DNA from: Methanobrevibacter wolinii SH
GTDB taxonomy: Archaea; Methanobacteriota; Methanobacteria; Methanobacteriales; Methanobacteriaceae
Assembly: GCF_000621965.1 (NCBI RefSeq)
Contig: NZ_KK211375.1
Coordinates: 178,729-242,728, forward strand
Reading direction: 5' to 3'
DNA: 64,000 bases
Shown here: in pieces, positions 9,925-19,658 of the stretch
Numbering within the stretch: the stretch's first letter is position 1
Layout of the letters: each line of letters starts with the position of its first letter
The notes under the pieces: model-generated
What the model saw: the letters and a program-made list of their open reading frames with translations, nothing else
Databases searched by the model: none
What the model was told of the DNA's origin: nothing
Program-made: the position numbers and the translations under genes

Positions 9925-9952
9925 GCGTATTTTTCACTTTCTTTATTTTTTC

Positions 9953-9996
9953 TAAGAGTAAAATTAGTTTTAAAACTAATTTCTCTTATCTTTTTT
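9953..9996 (+). terminator. terminator-like hairpin after L12
   Basis: TAAGAG (9953-9958) pairs with CTCTTA (9983-9988), and between them lies the perfect palindrome AATTAGTTTTAAAACTAATT (9962-9981). A T-rich run follows at once. This has the shape of an intrinsic terminator and sits 28 bases after the L12 stop. Confidence 0.6.
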
Positions 9997-10605
9997 GTGT
10001 AGTTTTTTTTATTGGTTAATTTTGTTGTTCTTGCTTTTGTCTATTTTTTGTTTTAATTTTCTTTTAATTTCTTTTTGTCTAGTTTTTATTTTTACTTTGT
10101 TTTTATTAGCTTTTTTTATAGTATTAAAATTTTGCTCTTTTAAAAATTTAAATTATTAAAATTAGTATATTTAATAAATTCTTTTAAATAATCTGCTTTT
10201 TAATGAATTTTTAGAATTGTTTTTTCTGTTTTTTTAATTTTATTTTAATAATCACATGTTTTTTATTATACTGTTTTTTTTTAATTTTATTTTAATAATC
10301 ACATATTTTTTATTATATTTCTTTAAACTTTTTATTCTAAATTAATTTATTTTGTATTTTTTATTTAGTTTATTTTATTTCTTAATTTTTATTTTAACTT
10401 AAGTTATTTCTATTATTTTTTAAATTTAATTTATATGACTTTTTTAGAAATATTTATTTTATAGAATATTGTTTAAAATTTCTATTTTTATAATTAAATA
10501 TTAAATATTAAAAAGAGAAATATAATAATATTATGAAATCTTAGATAATTTTTTAATTATTTATTATCATTTTTTTTTTAAAAATTATTTTTTTTAGTGG
10601 ATATA
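9997..10605. other. T-rich intergenic region with a two-copy tandem repeat
   Basis: About 600 bases between L12 and alaS with no gene. The sequence is strongly T-rich on the plus strand. A tandem duplication is present: 10226-10270 and 10271-10317 share CTG, a T run, AATTTTATTTTAATAATCAC and ATTTTTTATTATA with only a T-run length difference and one substitution. A promoter for alaS must lie near 10540-10580. Confidence 0.6.
10226..10317 (+). repeat. tandem duplication, two copies of about 46 bp
   Basis: Two adjacent copies start with CTG and a run of 7 or 9 T, continue with a block containing AATAATCACAT, and end ATTTTTTATTATA. The near identity points to a recent duplication by replication slippage. 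Confidence 0.75.
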
Positions 10606-13326
10606 ATGGAAATATTTGATAAATTAGGATATAAGAAATATACATGTAAAAAATGTGGTCATGATTTTTATTCACAAGTTGAAAGAGATACCTGTGGGGA
10701 TGCTCCATGTGATGAATATGAATTTATTGGAAATCCTGCTACAAGTAAACCATATGATTTATATGAAATTCAAAAAACATTTAGAGAATTTTTAGAAAGT
10801 GAAGGACATACTGCAATACCCCGTTACCCAATTCTTGCAAAAAGATGGAGGGATGATGTATTTTTAGTAGGTGCTTCTATATTCTGTTTCCAACCATGGA
10901 TTACTTCTGGTATAGTTGAACCTCCTGCAAATCCTTTAGAAATTGCACAACCATCTATTAGACTTAATGATGTAGATAATGTTGGAAGAACTGGTAGACA
11001 TATGACTTGTTTTACAATGGGTTCACATACTGTAATTAATAAACCAGATCATTTTATTTATTGGGAAGATAGATGTATTGAATTATGTCATAACTTTTTT
11101 AAAAGTATTGGAATTGATACTAAAGAGGTTACTTTTATTCCATCTTGGTGGCAAGGTGGAGGTAATGAAGGTCCTTGTTATGAAGTATGTTGTAGGGGAG
11201 TAGAACTTGCTACTCTTGTTTTTATGCAATATAAAACCTTAGAAAATGGTGAAAAAGAAGAAATACCTATTAAAGTTGTAGATACTGGTTATGGTCTTGA
11301 ACGTATTGCATGGATTTCTCAAGGAACTCCAACTGCTTATGATGCATGTTTTGCACCAGTTATTGAAGAACTTAAAAAAATAACTAATGTAAAAGTTAAT
11401 GAAGAAGTTTTAGCAGAAAGTGCTAGAGTTGCAGGTTTAATGGATATTGAAAACTTTGCAGATTTAAGAGCTTTAAGACAACAAGTTGCAGATAAATTAA
11501 ATATTTCAATGGATGAACTTCTTGAATCTTCTGAACCTATGGAAGCAATATATATTATTGCAGATCATACTCGTTGTTTATCATTTATGTTAGCTGATGG
11601 TATTATTCCTTCAAATGTTAAAGAGGGTTATCTTGCAAGACTTATATTAAGAAGAACTATTCGTTTTATGAAACAATTAAATATGAAAGAATCATTATCT
11701 GATGTTATGAAAATACAATTAAATTTCTTAAAAGATTTTTATCCAGAAATCAGTGATTCTCAAGAACATATTATGAATGTTGTAAATCTTGAAGAAGAAA
11801 GATATGCTAAAACTATTCAAAAAGGTAAAAAAACAGTTAAAAGAACAATTAAAAATCTTAAAAAACAAGGAAAAACTGAAATGCCTTTAGATGATTTAAT
11901 TGGTTTATATGATGCTCAAGGAATGCCTCCAGAAGTAGTTAAAGAACTTGCAGGTGATGATTTTAATGTAAATATTCCTGATAATTTCTTTACTATTGTT
12001 GCAGATATGCATGAAAAAGAAGACACTCCAGCTAAAAAAGAATATCATTTTGATTACCCTGAAACTGATTTATTATTCTATAAAGATTTATATATGAAAG
12101 AATTTGAAGGAAAAGTTTTAGGTGTTGAATTAAAAGAAGGTAAACTTAATGTTATTTTAGATAGAACAATATTTTATCCAGAAGGTGGAGGTCAACCATC
12201 TGATTTAGGATACCTTAAAATCAATGGTAAAGTATATGAAATAGCATATGCTGAAAAAATTAATAATATTGTTTTACATCAAATTAAAACTGATAAAGAT
12301 ACTGACTTAAAAGCATTAGAAGCAGAACTTAATTCACTTATTGATATGACTGCTAAAGGTGAAATTGATTGGGAAAGAAGAATTTCTCTTGCAAGACATC
12401 ATACTGCAACTCATCTTGTTGTAGCTGCTGCTAAAAAAGTTCTTGGTAATCATATATGGCAAGCTGGTGCACAAAAAGGTGTTGAAAGATCCCGTATTGA
12501 TTTATCTCACTATAAACGTATATCTCAAGAAGAGCTTGATAAAATTGAGGAAATTGCTAATTCCTATGTAATGGATAATGTTGAACTTGATATTAATTGG
12601 CTTTCAAGAGATGAAGCAGATAGAAGATATGGTTTAACTTTATATCAAGGAGGTGTAGTACCTGGTAATAGTATTCGTGTTGTAAAAATACCTGGTATTG
12701 ATGTTCAGGCTTGTGCAGGTACTCATGTACCTAAAACTGGTGATGTTGGTATGATTAAAATCCATAAAACTGAAAGAGTTCAAGATGGTGTTGAAAGGAT
12801 TGAATATTCTGCAGGTATTGCAGCTGTAAAATCTATTCAAAAAGATAAAGAACTTTTAAGAAATAGTGCTAACACCTTTAAAGTAACTCCTGAACAACTT
12901 CCAAAAACATGTAATAGATTCTTTACAGAGTGGAAACAATATAAAAATGAGATTAATAAACTTAAAGATGAAATTGCTTCTTTAAAAATTTCTACATTAT
13001 TAAATGATGTTGAAGAAGTAAATAATATTAAAATATTAAAAGAGATTATTGATGGAGATATTAAAGATCTTCAAAATATTGCAACTGACTTTACTGATAA
13101 TGGTAATGCTGATATTGTAATTATTGGAAATAATGAAGGAAAAATAGTTGGTGCAGCATCAGATAAGGCTATTAAAAATGGTATTAAAATTAATGATATC
13201 ATTAAAGAATCAGCTAAATTACTTGGTGGTGGAGGAGGAGGTCGTCCAACTCTAGCTCAAGGTGCAGGACCTAAATTTGAAAAAATGGAAGATGCTTTAA
13301 ATAAAGCATATTCTTTAATTCAATAA
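10606..13326 (+). CDS. alaS: alanyl-tRNA synthetase
   Basis: A 906-residue archaeal-type alanine-tRNA ligase. It opens with the archaeal zinc-like segment YTCKKCGHDFYSQVERDTCGDAPC, then the class II catalytic core (FQPWITSG, TGRHMTCFTMGSHT), the editing domain with ARHHTATHLVVAA and CAGTHVPKTGD supplying the zinc ligands, and a C-terminal domain with the glycine-rich LLGGGGGGRPTLAQGAG. A GTG at 10597 is in frame, but GTGGAT there reads as the ribosome binding site for the ATG at 10606 (MEIFDKLGYKKY), the usual start in the family. Confidence 0.96.
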   Translation: MEIFDKLGYKKYTCKKCGHDFYSQVERDTCGDAPCDEYEFIGNPATSKPYDLYEIQKTFREFLESEGHTAIPRYPILAKRWRDDVFLVGASIFCFQPWITSGIVEPPANPLEIAQPSIRLNDVDNVGRTGRHMTCFTMGSHTVINKPDHFIYWEDRCIELCHNFFKSIGIDTKEVTFIPSWWQGGGNEGPCYEVCCRGVELATLVFMQYKTLENGEKEEIPIKVVDTGYGLERIAWISQGTPTAYDACFAPVIEELKKITNVKVNEEVLAESARVAGLMDIENFADLRALRQQVADKLNISMDELLESSEPMEAIYIIADHTRCLSFMLADGIIPSNVKEGYLARLILRRTIRFMKQLNMKESLSDVMKIQLNFLKDFYPEISDSQEHIMNVVNLEEERYAKTIQKGKKTVKRTIKNLKKQGKTEMPLDDLIGLYDAQGMPPEVVKELAGDDFNVNIPDNFFTIVADMHEKEDTPAKKEYHFDYPETDLLFYKDLYMKEFEGKVLGVELKEGKLNVILDRTIFYPEGGGQPSDLGYLKINGKVYEIAYAEKINNIVLHQIKTDKDTDLKALEAELNSLIDMTAKGEIDWERRISLARHHTATHLVVAAAKKVLGNHIWQAGAQKGVERSRIDLSHYKRISQEELDKIEEIANSYVMDNVELDINWLSRDEADRRYGLTLYQGGVVPGNSIRVVKIPGIDVQACAGTHVPKTGDVGMIKIHKTERVQDGVERIEYSAGIAAVKSIQKDKELLRNSANTFKVTPEQLPKTCNRFFTEWKQYKNEINKLKDEIASLKISTLLNDVEEVNNIKILKEIIDGDIKDLQNIATDFTDNGNADIVIIGNNEGKIVGAASDKAIKNGIKINDIIKESAKLLGGGGGGRPTLAQGAGPKFEKMEDALNKAYSLIQ

Positions 13327-13542
13327 TTACTCTTTTTTTCTTTTTTTATAAATTTAATTTATTTTTTATTATTTTGTAAATTATAAATATAATGATTGTT
13401 ATATTCTTATTAAGTAATAATTCTAAATTATATTTTAAAAATTGATTATTACAATATTTATTAATTAAAAGTTTTTTTATAAATATAATTTATATAAAAA
13501 ATTTTCTATAATTTATTTATAATTTTATTTTGGAGAGATATT

Positions 13543-14697
13543 ATGGATTATGGTTTAATACTTATTAGATATGGTGAATTAGCACTTAAAAGTGATAAAG
13601 TACGAAGTAGGTTTGAAAGAAAACTTGTTAAAAATATTTCTGCTTCAATTGATGGAGAAATTACGAGAACACGTGGAAGAATATTTATTGAACCTAAAAA
13701 TTTTGATTATGCTTTAGAAAAATTAGATAAGATTTTTGGAATTGTTTCATATTCTCCAGTTAAAAAAACAGAAACTGATAAAGAAAAAATTAAAGAAACT
13801 TTAACAGAATATACTAAACATCTTATTGATGAAGGAATTCTTAATGAAAATAAAACTTTTGGTATAAGATGTAGACGTGTTGGTAATCATGATTTTACTT
13901 CACAAGAAATGGCAGCATATTGTGGTTCTGTTGTTATTGATACAATTCCTCTTAAAGTAGATTTAACAAATCCTGATGTTGAAATATTTGTAGAAGTAAG
14001 AGAAAATAATACATATATTTTCCATGAAAAAATTGATGGACCAGGTGGACTTCCTCTTGGATCTCAAGGAAAAGTTATTTGTCTTATTTCTAGTGGAATT
14101 GATTCTCCTGTAGCAACTTATTTAATGATGAAAAGAGGGTGTGAAGTCATTGCACTTCATTTTGATAATAATCCTTATACAACACCTCAATGTAAAGCAA
14201 ATTTTAATGATTTGATTGATGTATTAGAAGAATATGCTTCAGGTGTACCAATTAAAAGATATGCTATTCCTTATGGACATTATCTTCAAGAATGTAAATC
14301 TAAAGGTCCTGAAAAAATGACTTGTGTTTTATGTAAATCTGGCATGTATAAAACAGCTGAAAAACTTGCAAAAAAATTAGGTGCCTTAGCTATTGTTGAT
14401 GGTAGTAGTGTAGGACAAGTTGCATCTCAAACACTTAAGAATATTCTTGCTACACGTTATGGTGTTGGGGTACCTATTTTAAGTCCTTTAATTGGTATGG
14501 ATAAATTAGAAACAAGTAAAATTGCTGAAGAAATTGGTACTTTTGAAATTTCTAAAAGGGATGATGGTGGTTGTAAAGCAGTACCTAAGTATCCTGAAAC
14601 TTATGCAGAATTAGATCGTCTTGAAGAAGCTAAAAAAGCAGTTTGTCAAGATGAAGAATTAAATAATGCTATTAAAAATATTGAAAGAATTAAATAA
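13543..14697 (+). CDS. thiI: tRNA 4-thiouridine synthase ThiI
   Basis: A 384-residue ThiI, which thiolates uridine 8 of tRNA. The ferredoxin-like and THUMP domains cover about residues 1-165, and the PP-loop ATPase begins at 179 with the SSGIDSP motif at 183-189 that adenylates the uridine. There is no C-terminal rhodanese domain. The pair Cys261/Cys264 in MTCVLCK is the CXXC seen in archaeal ThiI and may hold an iron-sulfur cluster, as reported for methanogen enzymes. GGAGAG precedes the ATG at 13543. It is likely a single-gene transcript. Confidence 0.93.
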   Translation: MDYGLILIRYGELALKSDKVRSRFERKLVKNISASIDGEITRTRGRIFIEPKNFDYALEKLDKIFGIVSYSPVKKTETDKEKIKETLTEYTKHLIDEGILNENKTFGIRCRRVGNHDFTSQEMAAYCGSVVIDTIPLKVDLTNPDVEIFVEVRENNTYIFHEKIDGPGGLPLGSQGKVICLISSGIDSPVATYLMMKRGCEVIALHFDNNPYTTPQCKANFNDLIDVLEEYASGVPIKRYAIPYGHYLQECKSKGPEKMTCVLCKSGMYKTAEKLAKKLGALAIVDGSSVGQVASQTLKNILATRYGVGVPILSPLIGMDKLETSKIAEEIGTFEISKRDDGGCKAVPKYPETYAELDRLEEAKKAVCQDEELNNAIKNIERIK

Positions 14698-15563
14698 TAA
14701 TATTTAAATTCTATTTTCAATATATTTAATTTCTATATTTTTAGTACTATAATTTTGAAGTTTTTTATTGACTTTGTTGAAATCATTCTAATTTTAAAAT
14801 AAGTTTTTTTAAATTAAATTTTTAGGTATTAATACTGTTTAAATTATTATAAAAAATTAGGATTTCAGCAGATTCATTCTATTTTAATTTTATAATTAAT
14901 TTTAATTTAATAATTCTTCTATTTTTTTTATCTTGTTTATTGAATTTATCTAAAATTTAAAATTAAGTTTTTACTTAAAATTATAATATTTTAATTTCTA
15001 TATTTTTTATATTTTATTAATTTGACTTATTTAAACAATATTTAATAATTTAGAATCAATTAAGAAAGTTAATTATAAAATTAGATGATTTTAACAAAGT
15101 TTTTTTATTAAGAATTTTTCTGTTTTTTCTTCCTACATTTTTATTATTTTCTTTAATTTTTTTCAATTTATTAAAATTTTCGTTTTTTGTCCGTACATTT
15201 TTATTATTTTGTTTAATATTTTTTAAAATTAATGGTAATATTTATAATACTTTAATTACAAATTATAAACTATAAAAATAAATTTTTAAAATTTTGTTTA
15301 TAATTTAATTTTATTTATTTTTATTATTTTTAAATTTAAAGTTTTTTTATTAAAATTATATTTTGGTTAATATTTTTAAAGTATGTTTTTCAAATTTATA
15401 GAAATTTAATTATTTTAGAAAGTTTGTAAGAAATAATATCTGATTTTTTATTCTTATTAATTTTTACTATAACTTTTTATTAATTAAATAACATTGTTAT
15501 TTTTATGTATTTTTAATTTTATATTTTAAAATTCATTTTTAGAAAAAATCAAAAGGTGAAATA
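14698..15563. other. large intergenic region with dispersed-repeat copies
   Basis: About 870 bases between thiI and the transporter operon with no credible gene. It holds a complete inverse copy of the dispersed element at 14770-14875 and a degenerate copy at about 15023-15101. A short near-repeat of CTGTTTTTTCTTCCTACA and CGTTTTTTGTCCGTACA occurs at about 15120-15200. Confidence 0.6.
14770..14875 (-). repeat. dispersed inverted-end intergenic element, copy B
   Basis: It reads GACTTTGTTGAAATC, then a body with TTAAATTTTTAGGTATTAATACTG and TTTAAATTATTATAAAAAATTAGG, and ends ATTTCAGCAGATTC. The full 106 bases align with the reverse complement of 2321-2427. It is one of the two best-preserved copies. 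Confidence 0.65.
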
Positions 15564-17108
15564 ATGTTAAGTGAATTATTAACAATGTTTGCAACTCAAT
15601 CTGATTTTTTCTTAGGATTAACAATTGAACATTTGGAAATTTCTGTAATTGCTATTATTATGGCTATTATTATTGGTCTTGGTCTTGGTATTACTGTAAG
15701 TGAATATCCTAGGAATAAATGGATTCTAACTGTTGTTAACATTATTTATACAATTCCTTCTATTGCATTATTTGGTTTTCTAATTCCTGTTGCTGGAGTT
15801 GGAGATACTAATGCAATTATTGCTCTTACTGTTTATGGTCTTTTACCTATGGTAAGAAATACATATACTGGTATTAAAACAATTAATCCTGAGATTATTG
15901 AAGCTGCTAAGGGTATGGGTAGTACAGATAGGCAGATTTTATTTAAAATTAAATTACCTTTAGCTTTACCTCATATAATGTCTGCTATTCGTAATATGAC
16001 TGTTATGACTATTGCTCTTGCAGGTATTGCATCTTTTATTGGAGCTGGAGGTTTAGGAGTAGCTATTTATCGTGGAATAACTACAAATAATATAACTCTT
16101 GTAGTTGCTGGAAGTATTTTAATTTCTATATTAGCTATTGGTATTGATTTAATATTAGCGGGTATTGAAAAAGTTACTGCTATTGGTCATTCTAGACGAA
16201 AAATAGGTAATTTCTTTAGAAATAAAAAAGTTATTGCAGTTATTATAATTATTATTCTAGCTTTAGGTTCTTATGAAATCTATGATAATTTTGGCCATGA
16301 TACTATTCATCTTGCATCAAAATCTTTTACTGAACAATATATTATGGGTTATATGTTAGAAGAATTAATTGAACATGATACTAATTATAAAGTAGATTAT
16401 AGTAGTGGTGTTTCTGGAGGATCACCAACGATTCAGAGAGGTATGGAAAAAGGCGAATTTGATGTTTATTCTGAATATACTGGTGTAGCTTGGATGGTTA
16501 TATTGAAAAATCCTGGATTATATAATGAATCTATGTTTAATACTTTAAAATCACAGTATAAAGATAGGTACAATGAAACATGGTTAAACACTTATGGATT
16601 TTCTAATTCATATGCAATTGCAGTACCTACTAGTCTTGCTAAAAAGTATAATCTTAAAACTATTTCAGATTTAGTTCCAATTTCTAATCAATTAACTTTT
16701 GGTGCAGAATCTGATTATTTCTCAAGAGCAGATGGTTATGATAATTTAACTAAGACTTATGGTTTAAATTTTAAAGATACTATGGATTTAGATGTAAGTC
16801 TTAAATATGATGCAGTTAAACAGGGAAAAATTGATGTTGTAGAGGTATATACTACTGATGGAAGATTATATAATTCAAATCTCACATTATTAGAAGATGA
16901 TAAGCATTTCTTCCCTTCATATTATTGTTGTCCAGTTATTAGTGGTAAAACTTTAGCAAAACATCCTGATTTAATTCCAGTACTTAGTAAATTATCTGGA
17001 AAAATATCAACTAAAGATATGATGTATATGAATTATCAAGTAGATGTAGAGAAAAAAGATCCTAAAAATGTTGCTCATCAATTTTTAGTATCTAGAGGAT
17101 TAGTTTAG
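15564..17108 (+). CDS. osmoprotectant ABC transporter, permease fused to substrate-binding domain
   Basis: A 514-residue fusion of the ProW/OpuCB and ProX/OpuCC types. Residues 1-205 are a BPD-type permease with about five membrane segments and an EAA loop (EAAKGMGSTDRQILFKIKLPLALPHI). One more membrane segment (about 225-240, VIAVIIIIILALGSY) tethers an extracellular binding domain (about 248-514; HLASKSFTEQYIMGYMLEELIE, GEFDVYSEYTG). This family imports glycine betaine, choline or related compatible solutes; which one cannot be told from sequence. AAAGGTGA precedes the ATG, and the ATPase gene follows after 11 bases. Confidence 0.9.
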   Translation: MLSELLTMFATQSDFFLGLTIEHLEISVIAIIMAIIIGLGLGITVSEYPRNKWILTVVNIIYTIPSIALFGFLIPVAGVGDTNAIIALTVYGLLPMVRNTYTGIKTINPEIIEAAKGMGSTDRQILFKIKLPLALPHIMSAIRNMTVMTIALAGIASFIGAGGLGVAIYRGITTNNITLVVAGSILISILAIGIDLILAGIEKVTAIGHSRRKIGNFFRNKKVIAVIIIIILALGSYEIYDNFGHDTIHLASKSFTEQYIMGYMLEELIEHDTNYKVDYSSGVSGGSPTIQRGMEKGEFDVYSEYTGVAWMVILKNPGLYNESMFNTLKSQYKDRYNETWLNTYGFSNSYAIAVPTSLAKKYNLKTISDLVPISNQLTFGAESDYFSRADGYDNLTKTYGLNFKDTMDLDVSLKYDAVKQGKIDVVEVYTTDGRLYNSNLTLLEDDKHFFPSYYCCPVISGKTLAKHPDLIPVLSKLSGKISTKDMMYMNYQVDVEKKDPKNVAHQFLVSRGLV

Positions 17109-17119
17109 GAAGTGTTGAT

Positions 17120-17929
17120 ATGACTGATAATATAATTGAATTTCATAATATTTCTAAATCATATGGGGATAATGTAATTATTCCTAATTTAAATTTAAAT
17201 ATTGAAAAAGGAGATTTTTTAACAGTTATTGGTAGTTCAGGTTGTGGTAAAACAACTATGCTTAAAATGATTAATCGTTTAATATATCCAGATAAGGGTG
17301 AAATTTTTATTGATGGAAAAAATATTAAAGATATAGATGTTGTAGAATTAAGACGTCATATTGGATATTCTATTCAAGGAAATATGTTATTTCCACATCT
17401 TACAATAGCTGAAAATGTTTATTATGTTCCTGATTTAATTCGTGAAGATGATAAAAAATATAAAAAGAATAAAACTATAGAAAGTGATGAATCATATAAT
17501 AAACATAAAAAAGAAAAACTTTCTATATTAATGAATCATGTAGGTTTAGATGATTCATATCTTAATAGATTCCCTAATGAATTATCTGGTGGTCAACAAC
17601 AAAGAGTAGGTATTGCAAGAGCAATTGCTGCAGAACCTAAATTATTACTCATGGATGAACCTTTTGGTGCTATTGATGAAATTACTCGTTCTCAACTTCA
17701 AAAACAACTTAAACAAATTTATAATCAATTTCATCAAACTATTATTTTTGTAACTCATGATATTGGGGAAGCACTATTCTTAGGTCAACACGTTTTAGTA
17801 ATGAATAATGGAGTAATCGACCAATATGGTACTCCTGCAGATATTTTAAATAACCCTGCCACTGAATTTGTTGAGAAATTATGTGAAAGAACAAAGGTTC
17901 TTATTGGTAAAAAGAATAATGAAATTTAA
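17120..17929 (+). CDS. osmoprotectant ABC transporter ATP-binding protein
   Basis: A 269-residue ABC ATPase of the OpuCA/ProV type that powers the permease fusion just upstream. It shows Walker A GSSGCGKTT, the signature LSGGQQQR, Walker B LLLMDEP and the switch His in FVTHD. A 30-residue Lys-rich insertion (DDKKYKKNKTIESDESYNKHKK) lies in the helical domain. It is shorter than OpuCA proteins that carry C-terminal CBS domains, so the ionic-strength sensor of those proteins is absent. GAAGTGTTGAT precedes the start. Its 3' end is partly duplicated downstream (17942-17994). Confidence 0.9.
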   Translation: MTDNIIEFHNISKSYGDNVIIPNLNLNIEKGDFLTVIGSSGCGKTTMLKMINRLIYPDKGEIFIDGKNIKDIDVVELRRHIGYSIQGNMLFPHLTIAENVYYVPDLIREDDKKYKKNKTIESDESYNKHKKEKLSILMNHVGLDDSYLNRFPNELSGGQQQRVGIARAIAAEPKLLLMDEPFGAIDEITRSQLQKQLKQIYNQFHQTIIFVTHDIGEALFLGQHVLVMNNGVIDQYGTPADILNNPATEFVEKLCERTKVLIGKKNNEI

Positions 17930-17994
17930 CTTTTCTTATTTGAAGGAATGAAAGTTTTTATTTGTAAAATAAATAATGAAATATTAACTTTCTT
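17885..17994 (+). repeat. tandem duplication of the ATPase gene's 3' end
   Basis: Positions 17885-17938 (the last codons and stop of the ATPase gene plus ten bases) recur at 17942-17994 with scattered changes. Both contain GAA-GAA-AAAG, TT-TTATT-GTAAAA, AATAATGAAAT and AACTTT. The second copy is non-coding. Period about 57 bases. Confidence 0.65.
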
Positions 17995-18439
17995 CTTTTT
18001 TATAATTTTTAATAGTTTTTGGATTTTCTTGTAATATGAAATATTATTTATCTTAAATAAATTTGAAAAATTCAAATTTTTTAAATAAAATATATTTTTT
18101 AAGAGAGTTTAATATCTTCTTTTTTTTATTCAATTTTTTTTATTTAATATTAAACATATATTTTTAAATTTTTAATCAAATCATTAATTATATACTTAGT
18201 TTATATCTGTTTATATACAAGTTAAATAATTTTAATATAATTTTATCTTAATTTTTTTTGCTATAATTTATTAAAAAACATAATTATTAAATATTATTTT
18301 ATTTAAAAATAATATTGTTTAATATATTAAGAATTTGAGCAATAGCTTAAAATATATTATTAACTTTATATTGACTTATGGGGGTTAAGGTTTACTTAAT
18401 TTATCTTAAGTTAATAACATTAATATTGAGGTGTCTTAT
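17995..18439. other. intergenic region before the fructose-bisphosphatase gene
   Basis: About 440 AT-rich bases with no gene. Candidate TATA runs lie near 18290-18320. The last 80 bases hold a G-rich patch (TATGGGGGTTAAGG at about 18377-18390) followed by TTAATTTATCTTAAGTTAATAAC, an imperfect inverted repeat that could form a leader hairpin. Confidence 0.4.
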
Positions 18440-19537
18440 TTGAAAACAACTATTAGTGTAATTAAAGCTGATATTGGTAGTGTCTCAGGACACTGTGTTT
18501 CTCATCCTGAATTGATGGAGAAATGTGAAGAAGTATTAAGCAATGCTGTTGAAGAATCCATTATTAATGATTTTTATATCTCCCGTTGTGGGGATGATAT
18601 TGATCTTATAATGAGTCATAGAAATGGTGAACTTAATGAAGAAGTTCACAGAGTAGCATATAATGCATTTATGGAAGCAACTAAAATTGCTCGTGACATG
18701 AAATTATATGGTGCAGGTCAAGATTTATTATCTGACACTTTCTCAGGTAATATTAAAGGTATGGGTCCAGGTATTGCTGAAATGGAATTTAAAGAAAGAC
18801 CAAGTGATCCTATTATAGTATACTGCTGTGATAAAACTGAACCAGGTGCATTTAACTTACCTATTTATAAAATGTTTGCTGATCCATTTAACACAGCTGG
18901 ACTTGTTATTGATCCTAAATTACATGATGGATTTAAATTTGAAGTTTATGATGTAATTGAAAATAAAAAAGTTATTTTAAACTGTCCTGAAGAACTTTAT
19001 GATTTACTTGCTTTAATTGGTTCTACTGGAAGATATGTAATTAAAAGAGTTTGGAAGAAAAATGGTGAAATTGCAGCTTCAATAAGTACTGAAAGATTAA
19101 ACTTAATGGCTGGAGAATATGTTGGTAAAGATGATCCTGCAGCTATTGTACGTGCTCAATCAGGATTCCCTGCAGCAGGTGAATGTAATGAAGCATTTGC
19201 ATTCCCACACATGGTAAGTGGATGGATGAGAGGTTCTCATAATGGTCCTTTAATGCCTGTTTCAGAAGTTTATGCAAATCCTGTAAGATTTGATGGACCT
19301 CCTAGAGTAATTGGTTTAGGTTTCCAAGTTGCTGATGCTCAATTAATTGGACCTGTAGATATCTTTGATGATCCTGCATATGATGAAACTAGACAATTAG
19401 CTTCTAAAGCTGCAAGTTACATTAGAAGACATGGTCCTTTCGAACCACACAGATTACCTAGTGAAGAAATGGAATACACTTCTTTACCTGGTGTTATGAA
19501 AAAACTTGAACCTAGATTTGAAGATATGGATGATTAA
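18440..19537 (+). CDS. fbp: fructose-1,6-bisphosphate aldolase/phosphatase (class V)
   Basis: A 365-residue bifunctional FBP aldolase/phosphatase, the ancestral gluconeogenic enzyme of archaea that makes fructose 6-phosphate from triose phosphates. Typical segments are the N-terminal TTISVIKADIGSVSGHC with metal-binding Asp and His, SDTFSGNIKGMGPGIAEMEF, YCCDKTEPGAFNLP, and GPPRVIGLGFQ near the C-terminus. The start is a TTG at 18440 with GAGGTG six bases upstream; a GTG at 18431 overlaps that ribosome binding site and is less likely. The codon choice suggests high expression. Confidence 0.95.
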   Translation: MKTTISVIKADIGSVSGHCVSHPELMEKCEEVLSNAVEESIINDFYISRCGDDIDLIMSHRNGELNEEVHRVAYNAFMEATKIARDMKLYGAGQDLLSDTFSGNIKGMGPGIAEMEFKERPSDPIIVYCCDKTEPGAFNLPIYKMFADPFNTAGLVIDPKLHDGFKFEVYDVIENKKVILNCPEELYDLLALIGSTGRYVIKRVWKKNGEIAASISTERLNLMAGEYVGKDDPAAIVRAQSGFPAAGECNEAFAFPHMVSGWMRGSHNGPLMPVSEVYANPVRFDGPPRVIGLGFQVADAQLIGPVDIFDDPAYDETRQLASKAASYIRRHGPFEPHRLPSEEMEYTSLPGVMKKLEPRFEDMDD

Positions 19538-19658
19538 ATTCATCTTTATCTTTTTTTAATTTACTTATTTTTGCTTATTTTTCTGTTTTTATGATTTTTT
19601 TTAAGATAATTTAATTTGCTTATTTTTTAATATTTTTTTTTATTTAGAGGAATTTAAG

